Shown here one piece after another: positions 16,167-23,597 of a stretch of 64,000 nucleotides of DNA. Made by a program: the position numbers and the translations under genes. The notes beneath the pieces are model-generated. The model searched no databases. It was not told the origin of the DNA and saw only the letters and a list, made by a program, of their open reading frames with translations. The stretch's first letter is position 1, and the number at the start of each line of letters is the position of its first letter. The DNA is from Desertimonas flava (lineage in GTDB: Bacteria > Actinomycetota > Acidimicrobiia > Acidimicrobiales > Ilumatobacteraceae). The stretch lies in assembly GCF_003426815.1 (NCBI RefSeq), contig NZ_QKYK01000001.1:186001-250000 (forward strand). Direction: 5' to 3'.

Positions 16167-16646
16167 TCAGGCGCCGGTGGCGATCTTGTCGAGGTTGGCC
16201 ACCGACTGTTCGAGCATCGCCACCGGGACGATCGGCCAGTCGGGACGGCGGGCTCGCAGCTCGGGCGTGATGTTCGTCCAGTCGCAGTAGTTGGTCACGT
16301 CGGTCTCGTCGTCGCTCACCGGATCGAGCTTCCAGCCGTACACGTGGCCGAGCGGAGGGTGGTCGACGCCGCCGATCGTCCACTCGACGAGGTGATCGGG
16401 CACGAACTGGGTGACCGTGTTGCGTACCCGGTACTTCACCAGGCCGGGGATGTCGTTGAGGGGCGTCCGGTCCATCGCCATGTCGAAGATGTCGCCGACC
16501 GCGGTGATCGGCTGGGCGTCGTCGGCCGGTTCGAGCATGCCGGACCCGTCGATGCGGACGTGGCCGTCGGGGCTCGAGACGATCTCGAACAGCGTGTGCG
16601 CTGAGGCCTTGATCCGGCGGGAGGCGGACACTCGTTGATCGCTCAT
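16167..16646 (-). CDS. SRPBCC (polyketide cyclase-like) family protein
   Basis: 159 residues, START/Bet v1-like helix-grip fold: SASRRIKASAHTLFEIVSSP at the N-terminus is the standard opening of actinobacterial polyketide_cyc2 proteins. GSGMLEPADDAQPITAVGD, YRVRNTVTQFVPDHLVEWTI and the C-terminal helix VAMLEQSVANLDKIA complete the domain. Such proteins bind hydrophobic ligands; no catalytic residues can be assigned. It is convergent with the ASCH gene. Confidence 0.85.
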   Translation of the reverse strand: MSDQRVSASRRIKASAHTLFEIVSSPDGHVRIDGSGMLEPADDAQPITAVGDIFDMAMDRTPLNDIPGLVKYRVRNTVTQFVPDHLVEWTIGGVDHPPLGHVYGWKLDPVSDDETDVTNYCDWTNITPELRARRPDWPIVPVAMLEQSVANLDKIATGA

Positions 16647-16746
16647 GCCCGATGTTGACCCACGGCCGCGCTCGACGGCGAGTCGGCACGACGACCGCCG
16701 GCGACGACCGCCGAGATGGAGGCCAACCCCGGCCGAGACGGACGGA

Positions 16747-17346
16747 TCAGCCGACGACGAAGACGCCCGCCCGGGCCGCCGCGGCGGCGGCTCGAGCGGC
16801 TTGCCGAGCCCGGTCGGGGCCGATCGGCTCGGTGCGGGTCAGACGGTGGTAGTAGAGAGGCGCCGAGACGGCGCGGATGACGGCGTCGGCATCGGTCCGC
16901 TCGGGAAGCTCCCCGCGGTCGACGGCTCCAGCGACGCACGGTGCCCACTCGGCGATGCGGACGTTGTAGAAGTGCTCGAGCGCCCGGGCCGTGTCGGCAT
17001 CGCACGTGGCGGCGGCGAGCAGGGCGAGGAACAGCGATCCCTGTCGCGGGTCGTCGAGCGTCGCCTGCACCAGGGTAGCATTGGCGTCGAGGTCGGCGTC
17101 GAGTGAGCCGTGCATCGAGCGCGGCGATGATGTCTCGGCCATCTCGGCGAGGACGTCCGAGACGACGGCCGCTCTGCTGCCCCAGCGCCGGTAGACGGTG
17201 GTCTTGCCGACGCCGGCGCGTGCTGCCACGTCCCCGAGATCCAGCCCGTCGAGCCCCTTCTCGGCGAGGACGTCTCCCGCGGCGCGCACCACGTCGCGGC
17301 GCACGCGGGCCGTGCGCCCACCGGGGCGGCTCTTCGGCGGCGGCAT
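16747..17346 (-). CDS. TetR family transcriptional regulator
   Basis: 199 residues. The N-terminal HTH is clear: VRRDVVRAAGDVLAEKGLDG, LDLGDVAARAGVGKTTVYRR and WGSRAAVVSDVLAEM. The C-terminal ligand domain has ATLVQATLDDPRQGSLFLAL and ends with an Ala/Arg-rich helix. It is divergent from an aldo/keto reductase gene (17435), the usual arrangement for a local repressor of its neighbour. An inverted repeat in the shared 88-bp intergenic region is the candidate operator. Confidence 0.9.
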   Translation of the reverse strand: MPPPKSRPGGRTARVRRDVVRAAGDVLAEKGLDGLDLGDVAARAGVGKTTVYRRWGSRAAVVSDVLAEMAETSSPRSMHGSLDADLDANATLVQATLDDPRQGSLFLALLAAATCDADTARALEHFYNVRIAEWAPCVAGAVDRGELPERTDADAVIRAVSAPLYYHRLTRTEPIGPDRARQAARAAAAAARAGVFVVG

Positions 17347-17356
17347 GGGATGATCT

Positions 17357-17423
17357 TAACGGGATCGAGTTGCTCTTAAGGGCCGCACCGGGTACGGTCC
17401 TTGTCGGAACTATCTTCCCGTTA
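17357..17423. promoter_or_regulatory. Inverted repeat between TetR and aldo/keto reductase genes
   Basis: TAACGGGA at 17357-17364 is the exact reverse complement of TCCCGTTA at 17416-17423. These 8-bp arms bracket the divergent intergenic region and the right arm abuts the AKR ribosome-binding site. The region also contains CTTAA/TTAAG half-sites. It is a candidate TetR-family operator pair; arm spacing is larger than for a single dimer site, so they may be two separate half-operators. Confidence 0.3.
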
Positions 17424-17434
17424 GGAGACGACTG

Positions 17435-18472
17435 ATGGAACACCGCCGTTTGGGACGATCCGGCCTCGACGTGCCCGCCCTGAGCCTCGGCGCCGGCACG
17501 TTCGGCGGCCGCGGCGAACTGTTCGGGGCGTGGGGGAACACCGACGTCGACGAGGCGCGCCGCTTGGTCGAGCTGTGCCTGGAGGCCGGCGTGACGATGT
17601 TCGACACGGCCGACGTCTATTCCAACGGGGCGTCGGAGGAGGTCCTCGGCGCGGCCCTGGCCGGTCATCGCGACGAGGTCCTCATCTCCACCAAGCTGGC
17701 GCTGCCGATGGGCGACGGACCGAACGAGGCGGGCACCTCGCGGGCGCGGCTCGTCACCGGTGTCGACGCCGCCCTGAGCCGTTTGCGAACCGATCGCATC
17801 GACGTGTTCCAGCTGCACGCGTACGACGCGTCGACCCCGGTCGAGGAGGTGCTCGGCACCCTCGATTCCCTCGTCGCCGCCGGCAAGATCCGCTACATCG
17901 GGGTGTCGAACTTCTCCGGGTGGCAGCTGATGCGATCGCTGGCCGCCGCCGACCGCCACGGCTGGCCGCGCTACGTCGCCCACCAGGTCTACTACTCGCT
18001 GATCGGCCGGGACTACGAGTGGGACTTGATGCCCCTGGGCGCCGCCGAAGGTGTCGGCGCCCTCGTGTGGAGCCCGCTCGGCTGGGGGCGGCTGACGGGG
18101 CGGATCCGCCGCGAGTCGGCGCTGCCGCCCGACAGCCGGCTCCACGACACCGCCTCGTTCGGCCCGCCGGTGGACGACGGTGTGCTGTTCGACGTCGTCG
18201 ACGTCCTCGAGCAGATCGCCGCCGAGACGGGGAAGCTCGTTCCGCAGATCGCCATCAACTGGCTGCTCACGCGCCCGACCGTGTCGTCGGTCATCGTCGG
18301 TGCCCGCAACGAGGGCCAACTCCGCCAGAACCTCGGCGCCGTCGGCTGGCGACTCGACGACGATCGGCTCGCTCGCCTGGACGCGGCGAGTCGACGGACA
18401 CCTCCCTACCCGCACTTTCCATACTGGCGCCAGCCGGGGTTCGCCCGCCTCGACCCGCCCCTGGTCGCGTGA
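17435..18472 (+). CDS. Aldo/keto reductase
   Basis: 345 residues, (beta/alpha)8 NADPH-dependent oxidoreductase. The catalytic tetrad is visible as Asp in MFDTADVYSNG, Tyr in the same motif, Lys in ISTKLALPMG and His in VFQLHAYDAS. Cofactor-binding residues lie in the C-terminal VSSVIVGARNEGQLRQNLGA. This is closest to the AKR11/13-like general actinobacterial class. The RBS TTAGGAG lies 7 bp before the ATG. It probably answers to the divergent TetR regulator. Substrate unknown. Confidence 0.9.
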   Translation: MEHRRLGRSGLDVPALSLGAGTFGGRGELFGAWGNTDVDEARRLVELCLEAGVTMFDTADVYSNGASEEVLGAALAGHRDEVLISTKLALPMGDGPNEAGTSRARLVTGVDAALSRLRTDRIDVFQLHAYDASTPVEEVLGTLDSLVAAGKIRYIGVSNFSGWQLMRSLAAADRHGWPRYVAHQVYYSLIGRDYEWDLMPLGAAEGVGALVWSPLGWGRLTGRIRRESALPPDSRLHDTASFGPPVDDGVLFDVVDVLEQIAAETGKLVPQIAINWLLTRPTVSSVIVGARNEGQLRQNLGAVGWRLDDDRLARLDAASRRTPPYPHFPYWRQPGFARLDPPLVA

Positions 18473-18503
18473 GCCGCTCGACCGGCGGGCGCATGTCCAG
18501 CGG

Positions 18504-19271
18504 TCAGTTGTGGCGGCGTCGCAGGATCTCGGCGGTGGCTTCGTCGGCGGGCAGGAACGCTTCGAGTTGCAGCTCGGAGAGGGTCACGTCGGCGGCCGTG
18601 GCGAACGAGGTGATCGTCGTGATCAGCCGGAGGTCGCCGTCGGCCGAGGCGAGCTCCAGGGGAACGGCGAAGCCGAGCACCTTGGTGTCCTCGGACAGCG
18701 GGGGCAGGTAGGACTCGAGCTCGGCGAGGAGGTCCTCCAGCCCGGGATCCGGGTGCCGGGCGAGGAGGGCCCGCAGGTTCCCGGTGATGTGCCGGCCCCA
18801 CTCGGGGAGGTTGCGAACGCGAGGTGCGAGGCCTAGCGGATGAAGGGCGTGGCGAAACATGTTGGCGCCCGGTGATCGCAACGCCGGATCGACCCCCTCG
18901 TTGAAGATGTCGAACGCCCGGTTGGCCGCAACGAGGACGCCGAAGGGGCGAACCACGATCGCCGGATACGGAAGGTGGCCCTGGAGGATGACGTCGAGGG
19001 CATCGCGGACGGGGCGGAGCGACTCGTCGTCGATCGACGACTCGGGGAACGCCGGCGCGAACCCCGCGGCGAGCAGCAACTCGTTGCCTTCCCGCAGGCT
19101 GAGCTCCATCGATTCGGCCAATCGCACCACCATTTCCCGTCCGGGACGGGACCGGCCCTGCTCGATGAAGCTGACGTGCCGCTGGGTCGTGCCGGCCCGC
19201 AACGCAAGATCCAGTTGGCTCAGTCGCCGCACCCTGCGCCAGCGCCGCAACTCCGTCGTGAACTCCAACAT
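18504..19271 (-). CDS. XRE-family regulator with MmyB-like ligand-binding domain
   Basis: 255 residues. N-terminal HTH_3: ELRRWRRVRRLSQLDLALRA, GTTQRHVSFIEQGRSRPGRE. The C-terminal MmyB-like PAS-related domain contains PAIVVRPFGVLVAANRAF, DIFNEGVDPALRSPGANMFR, LPEWGRHITGNLRALLARHP and DTKVLGFAVPLELASADGDL. MmyB-type proteins bind fatty-acid-like ligands and usually regulate an adjacent oxidoreductase or SnoaL gene. Here the divergent neighbour at 19359 is a SnoaL-like protein, a typical pairing. Confidence 0.9.
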   Translation of the reverse strand: MLEFTTELRRWRRVRRLSQLDLALRAGTTQRHVSFIEQGRSRPGREMVVRLAESMELSLREGNELLLAAGFAPAFPESSIDDESLRPVRDALDVILQGHLPYPAIVVRPFGVLVAANRAFDIFNEGVDPALRSPGANMFRHALHPLGLAPRVRNLPEWGRHITGNLRALLARHPDPGLEDLLAELESYLPPLSEDTKVLGFAVPLELASADGDLRLITTITSFATAADVTLSELQLEAFLPADEATAEILRRRHN

Positions 19272-19358
19272 CGACCGTCATCCTGGCCGACTGCGAGCAC
19301 CCCGGCGATTCCCCGCAGGGAATTGCTGCGAGCCGGGATGGCGCCGACGATGCGAGCC

Positions 19359-19700
19359 ATGAACGACACAGCAACCGTCATCGACCAGTTCCAAGCGGCG
19401 TTCCTCGAGCGGGCGCCCGAGAAGCTCGACGAGATCATCGCCACCGACTGCGTGATGGAGGGCGTGGGCCCGGCGCCCGATGGGAACGTCTGGAGGGGGT
19501 ACGACGAATGCCTCGCCGGTTGGAAGGAGATGGCGTCCGAGCCGATGATGCAGTTCGAACACGAGGGCGTCGACGTGTGGGACGATCGGGCGATCATCCG
19601 CTGGCGGCTCACGGGCGACCAGGAGTTCCGCGGCGTGACCCTCATGCGGGTGCGCGACGGTCGGATCGTCGAGGCGCTCGGCTACGGCAAGCGTCCGTGA
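19359..19700 (+). CDS. SnoaL-like / NTF2-fold protein
   Basis: 113 residues from ATG 19359 (ATG at 19338 and 19350 are in-frame alternatives). MNDTATVIDQFQAAFLERAP, LDEIIATDCVMEGVGPAPDG, YDECLAGWKEMASEPMMQFE and the final strand RVRDGRIVEALGYGKRP define a cone-shaped NTF2/SnoaL_2 fold. These small proteins range from isomerases to ligand-binding partners. It is divergent from an MmyB-type regulator, which probably controls it. Confidence 0.8.
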   Translation: MNDTATVIDQFQAAFLERAPEKLDEIIATDCVMEGVGPAPDGNVWRGYDECLAGWKEMASEPMMQFEHEGVDVWDDRAIIRWRLTGDQEFRGVTLMRVRDGRIVEALGYGKRP

Positions 19701-19814
19701 ACAGGTGAACGCCTTGAACCAGGTGCCGACCAATGTGGCGCACGCCACCTCGGCCCCGTCGACCGGCCGCTCGGGTCGACCGACAGCCTGTGGATGATGG
19801 CTCGAGGCGGAGCG

Positions 19815-20162
19815 TCAGCCGAGGACGACGCGGAGTGCTTCGAGCCGCTCGGGGACGATGCGATACCAGACCCAGAGGCCGCGCTTCTCCCGGGTGATGA
19901 GTCCGGCCTCGTAGAGGATCTTCATGTGGTGACTGATCGTGGGCTGGGAGCGGTCGACGACCGCACCGAGATCGCACGCGCAGACTTCTTCGTCGCCGGC
20001 TGACGCGACGTGGGCGAGCAGACGCAGCCGGACCGGGTCGGCGAGCGCGGCGAACGTCGCAGCGATCACTTCGGCTTGCTCGTCGTTGAAGCGTGGTGAG
20101 CGCACCGGAGCGCAGCACGCAATCGGATCGACCACGGGGACGGCGGCGGTCTTGGTAGCCAC
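19815..20162 (-). CDS. arsR: Arsenic-responsive ArsR family repressor
   Basis: 115 residues from GTG 20162. Winged-helix ArsR fold: AATFAALADPVRLRLLAHVA, DLGAVVDRSQPTISHHMKIL, EAGLITREKRGLWVWYRIVP. The N-terminal vicinal pair in PIACCAPV (Cys16-Cys17) plus Cys in EVCACDL match the As(III) site type known from Corynebacterium ArsR. It should repress and be released by arsenite. It is divergent from arsI-acr3, with two matching palindromes in the intergenic region. A longer frame upstream would run through both operators, so the GTG start is preferred. Confidence 0.9.
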   Translation of the reverse strand: MATKTAAVPVVDPIACCAPVRSPRFNDEQAEVIAATFAALADPVRLRLLAHVASAGDEEVCACDLGAVVDRSQPTISHHMKILYEAGLITREKRGLWVWYRIVPERLEALRVVLG

Positions 20163-20169
20163 GTCCGAG

Positions 20170-20195
20170 AGTGTATCGAAAACGATCGAAGTAGT
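20170..20195. promoter_or_regulatory. Predicted ArsR operator, site 1
   Basis: AGTGTATCGA, six-base spacer, TCGAAGTAGT. The right arm is identical to that of site 2 at 20230-20255, and the left arm matches the ideal reverse complement at 7 of 10 positions. It lies 8 bp upstream of the arsR start, consistent with autoregulation. Confidence 0.5.
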
Positions 20196-20229
20196 ACATT
20201 GACGTTCGTCGAAACGGCTGGCATGATGA

Positions 20230-20255
20230 ACTACATCGACAGGCGTCGAAGTAGT
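20230..20255. promoter_or_regulatory. Predicted ArsR operator, site 2
   Basis: ACTACATCGA, six-base spacer CAGGCG, TCGAAGTAGT; 9 of 10 arm positions are complementary. Spacing and right arm are identical to site 1, with 60 bp between corresponding positions. It is 28 bp upstream of the arsI ATG, well placed to control the arsI-acr3 transcript. Confidence 0.6.
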
Positions 20256-20282
20256 CACGCCAAGCACCAAGGAGAACCACCT

Positions 20283-20726
20283 ATGTCACGTGTCCAGCTG
20301 GCGTTGAACGTCGCCGATCTCGACGAGTCGATCGCCTTCTACGCGAAACTGTTCAAGACTCCGCCCGCGAAGGTCCGCGAGGGGTACGCCAACTTCGCGA
20401 TCTCTGATCCGCCGCTGAAGCTGGTGCTATTCGCCGGCGCGGGTGAGCCGGGGACGTTGAATCACATCGGTGTCGAGGTGGAGTCGCCCGCCGAGGTCGG
20501 CGCGGCGATCCAGCGCGCCAACTCCGACGGGCTCGACCAAGAGATCCAGGAGAACGTGTCGTGCTGCTTCGCAGTGCAGGACAAGACCTGGATCCAGGGG
20601 CCGGACAACGCGTGGGAGTTCTACGCGGTCCTGGCAGACGCCCCGCAGCTGGGCTGTTCGGCGACCCCCGAGGGTGGTTGCGAGTCCGAGCCCGTCGCCG
20701 CCTCGTCCGACGGGGGCTGCTGCTGA
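20283..20726 (+). CDS. arsI: ArsI/CadI family metalloenzyme (vicinal oxygen chelate fold)
   Basis: 147 residues from ATG 20283 with AAGGAG upstream. Start MSRVQLALNVADLDESIAFY is typical of the ArsI/CadI family. The vicinal Cys pair Cys94-Cys95 (NVSCCFAVQDKTW) that binds trivalent arsenicals in ArsI C-As lyases is present, with candidate Fe(II) ligands Gln5, His61 and Glu112. The C-terminus adds a Cys-rich tail (LGCSATPEGGCE, DGGCC), common in actinobacterial CadI-like proteins. It may cleave methylated or aromatic arsenicals or serve in metal resistance. First gene of the arsR-controlled transcript. Confidence 0.85.
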   Translation: MSRVQLALNVADLDESIAFYAKLFKTPPAKVREGYANFAISDPPLKLVLFAGAGEPGTLNHIGVEVESPAEVGAAIQRANSDGLDQEIQENVSCCFAVQDKTWIQGPDNAWEFYAVLADAPQLGCSATPEGGCESEPVAASSDGGCC

Positions 20727-20776
20727 ACCGGCATCCAAACACCGTCGCACCGCCGACAGGACCAGGAGCCAGCCCA

Positions 20777-20872
20777 ATGACGTCACCCAGAGAAGCGCAG
20801 CGTCCGGAGGTCTTGTTCGTGTGCATGCAGATCGACGAACTCGTCCGGCAACTCGTCCCGGAACCGGCGTGA
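20777..20872 (+). pseudogene. arsC: Remnant of arsenate reductase gene (internal deletion)
   Basis: A 31-codon frame from ATG 20777 to TGA 20872. The first half, PEVLFVCMQ, is the beginning of an LMW-phosphatase-type arsenate reductase (normally continuing VLFVCxHNxGRSQMA). After Met-Gln it jumps to IDELVRQLVPEPA, which looks like the C-terminal helix of such a protein. The P-loop remainder, the two redox Cys and the body are missing. The stop overlaps the acr3 GTG (GTGA), preserving the translational coupling expected for intact arsC-acr3. Cannot be functional as an arsenate reductase. Confidence 0.6.
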
Positions 20873-22071
20873 CCCCCCAAGCCGACGGCACCGACGGGGC
20901 GAGGCGCACATCGCTTGCTGGACGGGCCGCAGACCCGCCGGTCGACGCGGCTGCGCCCGTCACCAGCGCATCTCGACACCCCCCGGGCGGGCCCGTGGCG
21001 ACCGTCAGTGGCGACGCGCCGACCGACGCCGTCGTCGCGCGTTTGTCGCTGCTCGATCGCTTCTTGCCCGTGTGGATCGGCGCCGCGATGGCGTTCGGGA
21101 TCGCGCTCGGCAAAGCAGTCCCCGACCTCGACGACGCGCTCGACGAGGTCAAGATCGACACCGTCTCGCTCCCGATCGCGATCGGCCTACTGGCGATGAT
21201 GTACCCGGTGCTCGCCAAGGTGAAGTACCGCGCGATCGGCTCGGTGCTCGACCGCCGCTCCCTCGTCACGTCCCTGACACTGAACTGGGTCGTCGGGCCG
21301 GCGTTGATGTTCACGCTCGCCTGGCTGCTGCTCCCGGACCTGCCCGAGTACCGGACAGGGCTGATCATCGTCGGCCTCGCCCGGTGCATCGCGATGGTGC
21401 TGATCTGGAACGATCTCGCCTGCGGCAGCCGCGAGCTCGCCGCCGTGCTCGTCGCCCTCAACTCCTTGTTCCAAATCGTCGCGTACTCGCTCCTCGGCTA
21501 CTTCTACCTCGAACTGCTCCCTGGCTGGCTCGGCCTCGACTCCGAAGGAATCGACGTCACCATCTGGGAGATCACCAAGTCCGTTCTGATCTTCCTTGGC
21601 ATCCCACTCGTCTCCGGGTTCCTCACTCGACTCATCGGCGAACGCCGCAAAGGCACCCAGTGGTACGAAGAACGCTTCCTGCCCCGCATCGGCCCGATCG
21701 CCCTCTACGGGCTGCTGTTCACGATCGTGGTCCTGTTCGCTTTCCAAGGCGACCGCATCATCGACGCCCCCTGGGATGTCGCCCGCATCGCCATCCCCCT
21801 CGTCATCTACTTCGCGATCATGTGGGCCGGCTCGTTCGCAGTCGGACTGCGCATGAACCTCAACTACGAACGCAACACCTCGATCGCGTTCACCGCGGCG
21901 GGCAACAACTTCGAACTCGCCATCGCCGTCGCCATCGGCGTCTTCGGGGTGTCATCCGGACAAGCGCTCGCCGGTGTCGTCGGCCCGCTCATCGAAGTCC
22001 CCGTGCTCGTCGGACTCGTCTATGTCGCACTCTGGGCACGACACCGCTACTACCCGAGCGACGCCGCATGA
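20869..22071 (+). CDS. acr3: ACR3-type arsenite efflux permease
   Basis: 400 residues from GTG 20869. The first ~60 residues are a soluble Ala/Pro-rich extension; ten hydrophobic segments follow, beginning FLPVWIGAAMAFGIALGKAV. The conserved transport Cys lies in LARCIAMVLIWNDLACG and the conserved Glu in NNFELAIAVAIGVFG, both hallmarks of ACR3 antiporters. It extrudes As(III) at the plasma membrane. A shorter start near residue 43 (GTG, VATVSGDAP) is possible. Coupled to the arsC remnant and arsI under ArsR control. Confidence 0.9.
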   Translation: MTPQADGTDGARRTSLAGRAADPPVDAAAPVTSASRHPPGGPVATVSGDAPTDAVVARLSLLDRFLPVWIGAAMAFGIALGKAVPDLDDALDEVKIDTVSLPIAIGLLAMMYPVLAKVKYRAIGSVLDRRSLVTSLTLNWVVGPALMFTLAWLLLPDLPEYRTGLIIVGLARCIAMVLIWNDLACGSRELAAVLVALNSLFQIVAYSLLGYFYLELLPGWLGLDSEGIDVTIWEITKSVLIFLGIPLVSGFLTRLIGERRKGTQWYEERFLPRIGPIALYGLLFTIVVLFAFQGDRIIDAPWDVARIAIPLVIYFAIMWAGSFAVGLRMNLNYERNTSIAFTAAGNNFELAIAVAIGVFGVSSGQALAGVVGPLIEVPVLVGLVYVALWARHRYYPSDAA

Positions 22072-22256
22072 CTCCAGTGGCACGAAGCGCCATCTTCGGT
22101 CAGTACGACGGACGCGACCGAACCACGAACGCCGGTTGAGCCGCACGAGACGGCGGATTCCGCGTCCACAGGAGCATGAAATCGTCGCGCTGGAGATCCG
22201 TACGACCTACAGCCCGGCGATCTGTACGGCCACTGCGCTGACTCCGACCGCTGCGC

Positions 22257-22670
22257 TCACCGCGTCGGTGAGCGCCAGAAGAACTCGAGTTGAATGTTGT
22301 CGGGATCGCGGAACGTGAGCATTGCGTTGCGCGTGTAGTCGAGCTTCTTGACCCCCGAGTGCGCGATACCCAGTTCGTCGAGACGCTCAGCCCACTCGAC
22401 CAGATCGTCGTGCCGCTCCACGAGAAACTCCAGATGGTCGAGTCCGGTCCGGAACTCGCAGAACTCGTCGCCAGGGTTCGCGGCATGCCCGACGAGGCAC
22501 AGCACGAACCCACTACGGGGCTCGACGAGTCCGACGTAACGCATCGCTGCATCGTCGGACGTGTGGTCGTAGGTCGGGCGCATCCCGAGGAGATTCGTGT
22601 ACCAGTCGGCGCTGGCCGCTGGGTCGCGGACGGTCAGCGTCACCTCGATTCGGCCAGTGATCTCCGGCAT
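22257..22670 (-). CDS. VOC superfamily (glyoxalase/bleomycin-resistance type) protein
   Basis: 137 residues from ATG 22670. Paired beta-alpha-beta-beta-beta motifs: EITGRIEVTLTVRDPAASAD, WYTNLLGMRP, then GLDHLEFLVERHDDLVEWAE and NAMLTFRDPDNIQLEFFW. Candidate metal ligands are the His in LDHLEF and Glu in IQLEFF, while the first motif has Glu in RIEVTLTV. It could be a glyoxalase, resistance or isomerase protein; substrate unknown. Convergent with acr3. The 185 bp between them hold no gene that I can support. Confidence 0.8.
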   Translation of the reverse strand: MPEITGRIEVTLTVRDPAASADWYTNLLGMRPTYDHTSDDAAMRYVGLVEPRSGFVLCLVGHAANPGDEFCEFRTGLDHLEFLVERHDDLVEWAERLDELGIAHSGVKKLDYTRNAMLTFRDPDNIQLEFFWRSPTR

Positions 22671-22886
22671 CACACAAGTGTCGCAGCCCAGGCGATATCG
22701 AGCGGGTCCCGCCCGAAGCACGCTCAGCTCACGTGCCGATCCCGCGCCGATCCTGCGGCCCGTAGCGGCGGACGTCGTGTGTGGCCTGCACCCGGTGGCA
22801 CCGGACGGCGTCTGGTTGCGGTCATCGGGCCGGTGAGCGGAAGGGCGTGGGAGGCGGAGGGCCGTCCACTGGTCGCCGTCCCAACC

Positions 22887-22928
22887 GGAGGGTAAATACC
22901 GGACGCTTCGGTGGGGTATTTACCCTCC
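22887..22928. repeat. Perfect 14-bp inverted repeat (hairpin)
   Basis: GGAGGGTAAATACC at 22887-22900 is the exact reverse complement of 22915-22928, separated by 14 bases. The AT-rich core inside GC-rich surroundings makes it stand out. No T-tract follows. It may be an operator or end of a lost mobile element rather than a terminator; no gene is supported between 22671 and 23597. Confidence 0.6.
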
Positions 22929-23087
22929 CGTTCGTCCCTGAGGTGTCCTCGCGGCGAGAGAGAGTGCGCGGAGAGTGACCATGCACCGGTCGTGAGTAGG
23001 GCCCGTGTTCTTGTGGCGGGAGGCACCCAGGTACCCGACGGGGGAGGTCACCGTCATGATCCACATCACCCACCGCTTCACCGACAA

Positions 23088-23113
23088 CGGGTCTGTCAGG
23101 AACTGACAGTCCC
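23088..23113. other. Fused outer ends of the IS256-type element (scar)
   Basis: CGGGTCTGTCAGGAACT (23088-23104) is identical to the reverse complement of the outer right end of the IS256-type element at 58530, and CTGACAGTCCC (23103-23113) equals the reverse complement of its outer left end at 57120. The two ends meet with all internal DNA missing. It also reads as a short palindrome, so coincidence is possible. Confidence 0.4.
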
Positions 23114-23163
23114 GGGCCACGCTGTCCACTATGAACCGGGTCCGAACAGGCGGGCGTGCGCCT

Positions 23164-23180
23164 CCGTTGTGGCACAACGG
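23164..23180. repeat. 17-bp palindrome
   Basis: CCGTTGTG at 23164-23171 and CACAACGG at 23173-23180 are exact reverse complements around a single central G. The core TGTGGCAC recurs at 23396-23417. Possibly an integrase or excisionase arm site near the tRNA fragment. Confidence 0.4.
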
Positions 23181-23248
23181 AGCTCAGATCGAGACGCTCG
23201 GAGCGTGCGACCCACCGAACCTGGAGGACTACCAGGTGTTTCGCAGAG

Positions 23249-23290
23249 AGCGGATGAGGGGAATCGAACCCCCGTTCTCAGCTTGGGAAG
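23249..23290 (-). other. 3' fragment of tRNA-Gly(CCC), probable att site
   Basis: Read on the minus strand from 23290, the sequence gives the anticodon region CTTCCCAAG, the 3' side of its stem CTGAG, and a complete T arm (GGGGG, TTCGATT, CCCCT). It ends with the acceptor 3' strand CATCCGC plus discriminator T. The matching 5' half (acceptor GCGGATG, D arm, 5' anticodon stem CTCAG) is absent: upstream is unrelated sequence. A tRNA cut at the anticodon loop is the usual product of tyrosine-recombinase integration. Orientation implies the intact tRNA, and hence the island, lies to the right. Confidence 0.65.
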
Positions 23291-23395
23291 CAGCCTCGGG
23301 CAGAGCTCGGACCTGGCGTTACGTCGCGAAGGCCCAGCGTAAGCACAGAATTCCGTTCGAGCGTTATCGATCCGTGTCGACCCGTTCTGTCTCGT

Positions 23396-23417
23396 TGTGG
23401 CACGAATGTGGCACGAA
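23396..23417. repeat. Tandem 11-bp repeat near att fragment
   Basis: TGTGGCACGAA occurs twice head to tail (23396-23406 and 23407-23417). Related TGTGGCACAA lies in the palindrome at 23164-23180. These flank the tRNA-Gly fragment on both sides and could be integrase arm-type binding sites left after loss of the integrase gene. Confidence 0.4.
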
Positions 23418-23597
23418 ACTCGGCGCCGATTGGCGTCTGATCGCGATCGATCGCGCAAAGAGGCTGGCGCGTCGGCGGGCGAGCGCCTCGCTCGCCGAGC
23501 GGACAGCCGTTGCGTCGCGCCGGGCGCGCCTGGGGTACTCTGCTGCCGGGCAACAGCACCGCCTCGGGGGAGTTCCGGTGCAGGGATGGGAGATCTC

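Noticed and set aside
23249-23330. A complete tRNA gene
   Set aside because: The 5' acceptor strand, D arm and 5' anticodon stem cannot be found next to the 3' half, so no cloverleaf forms.
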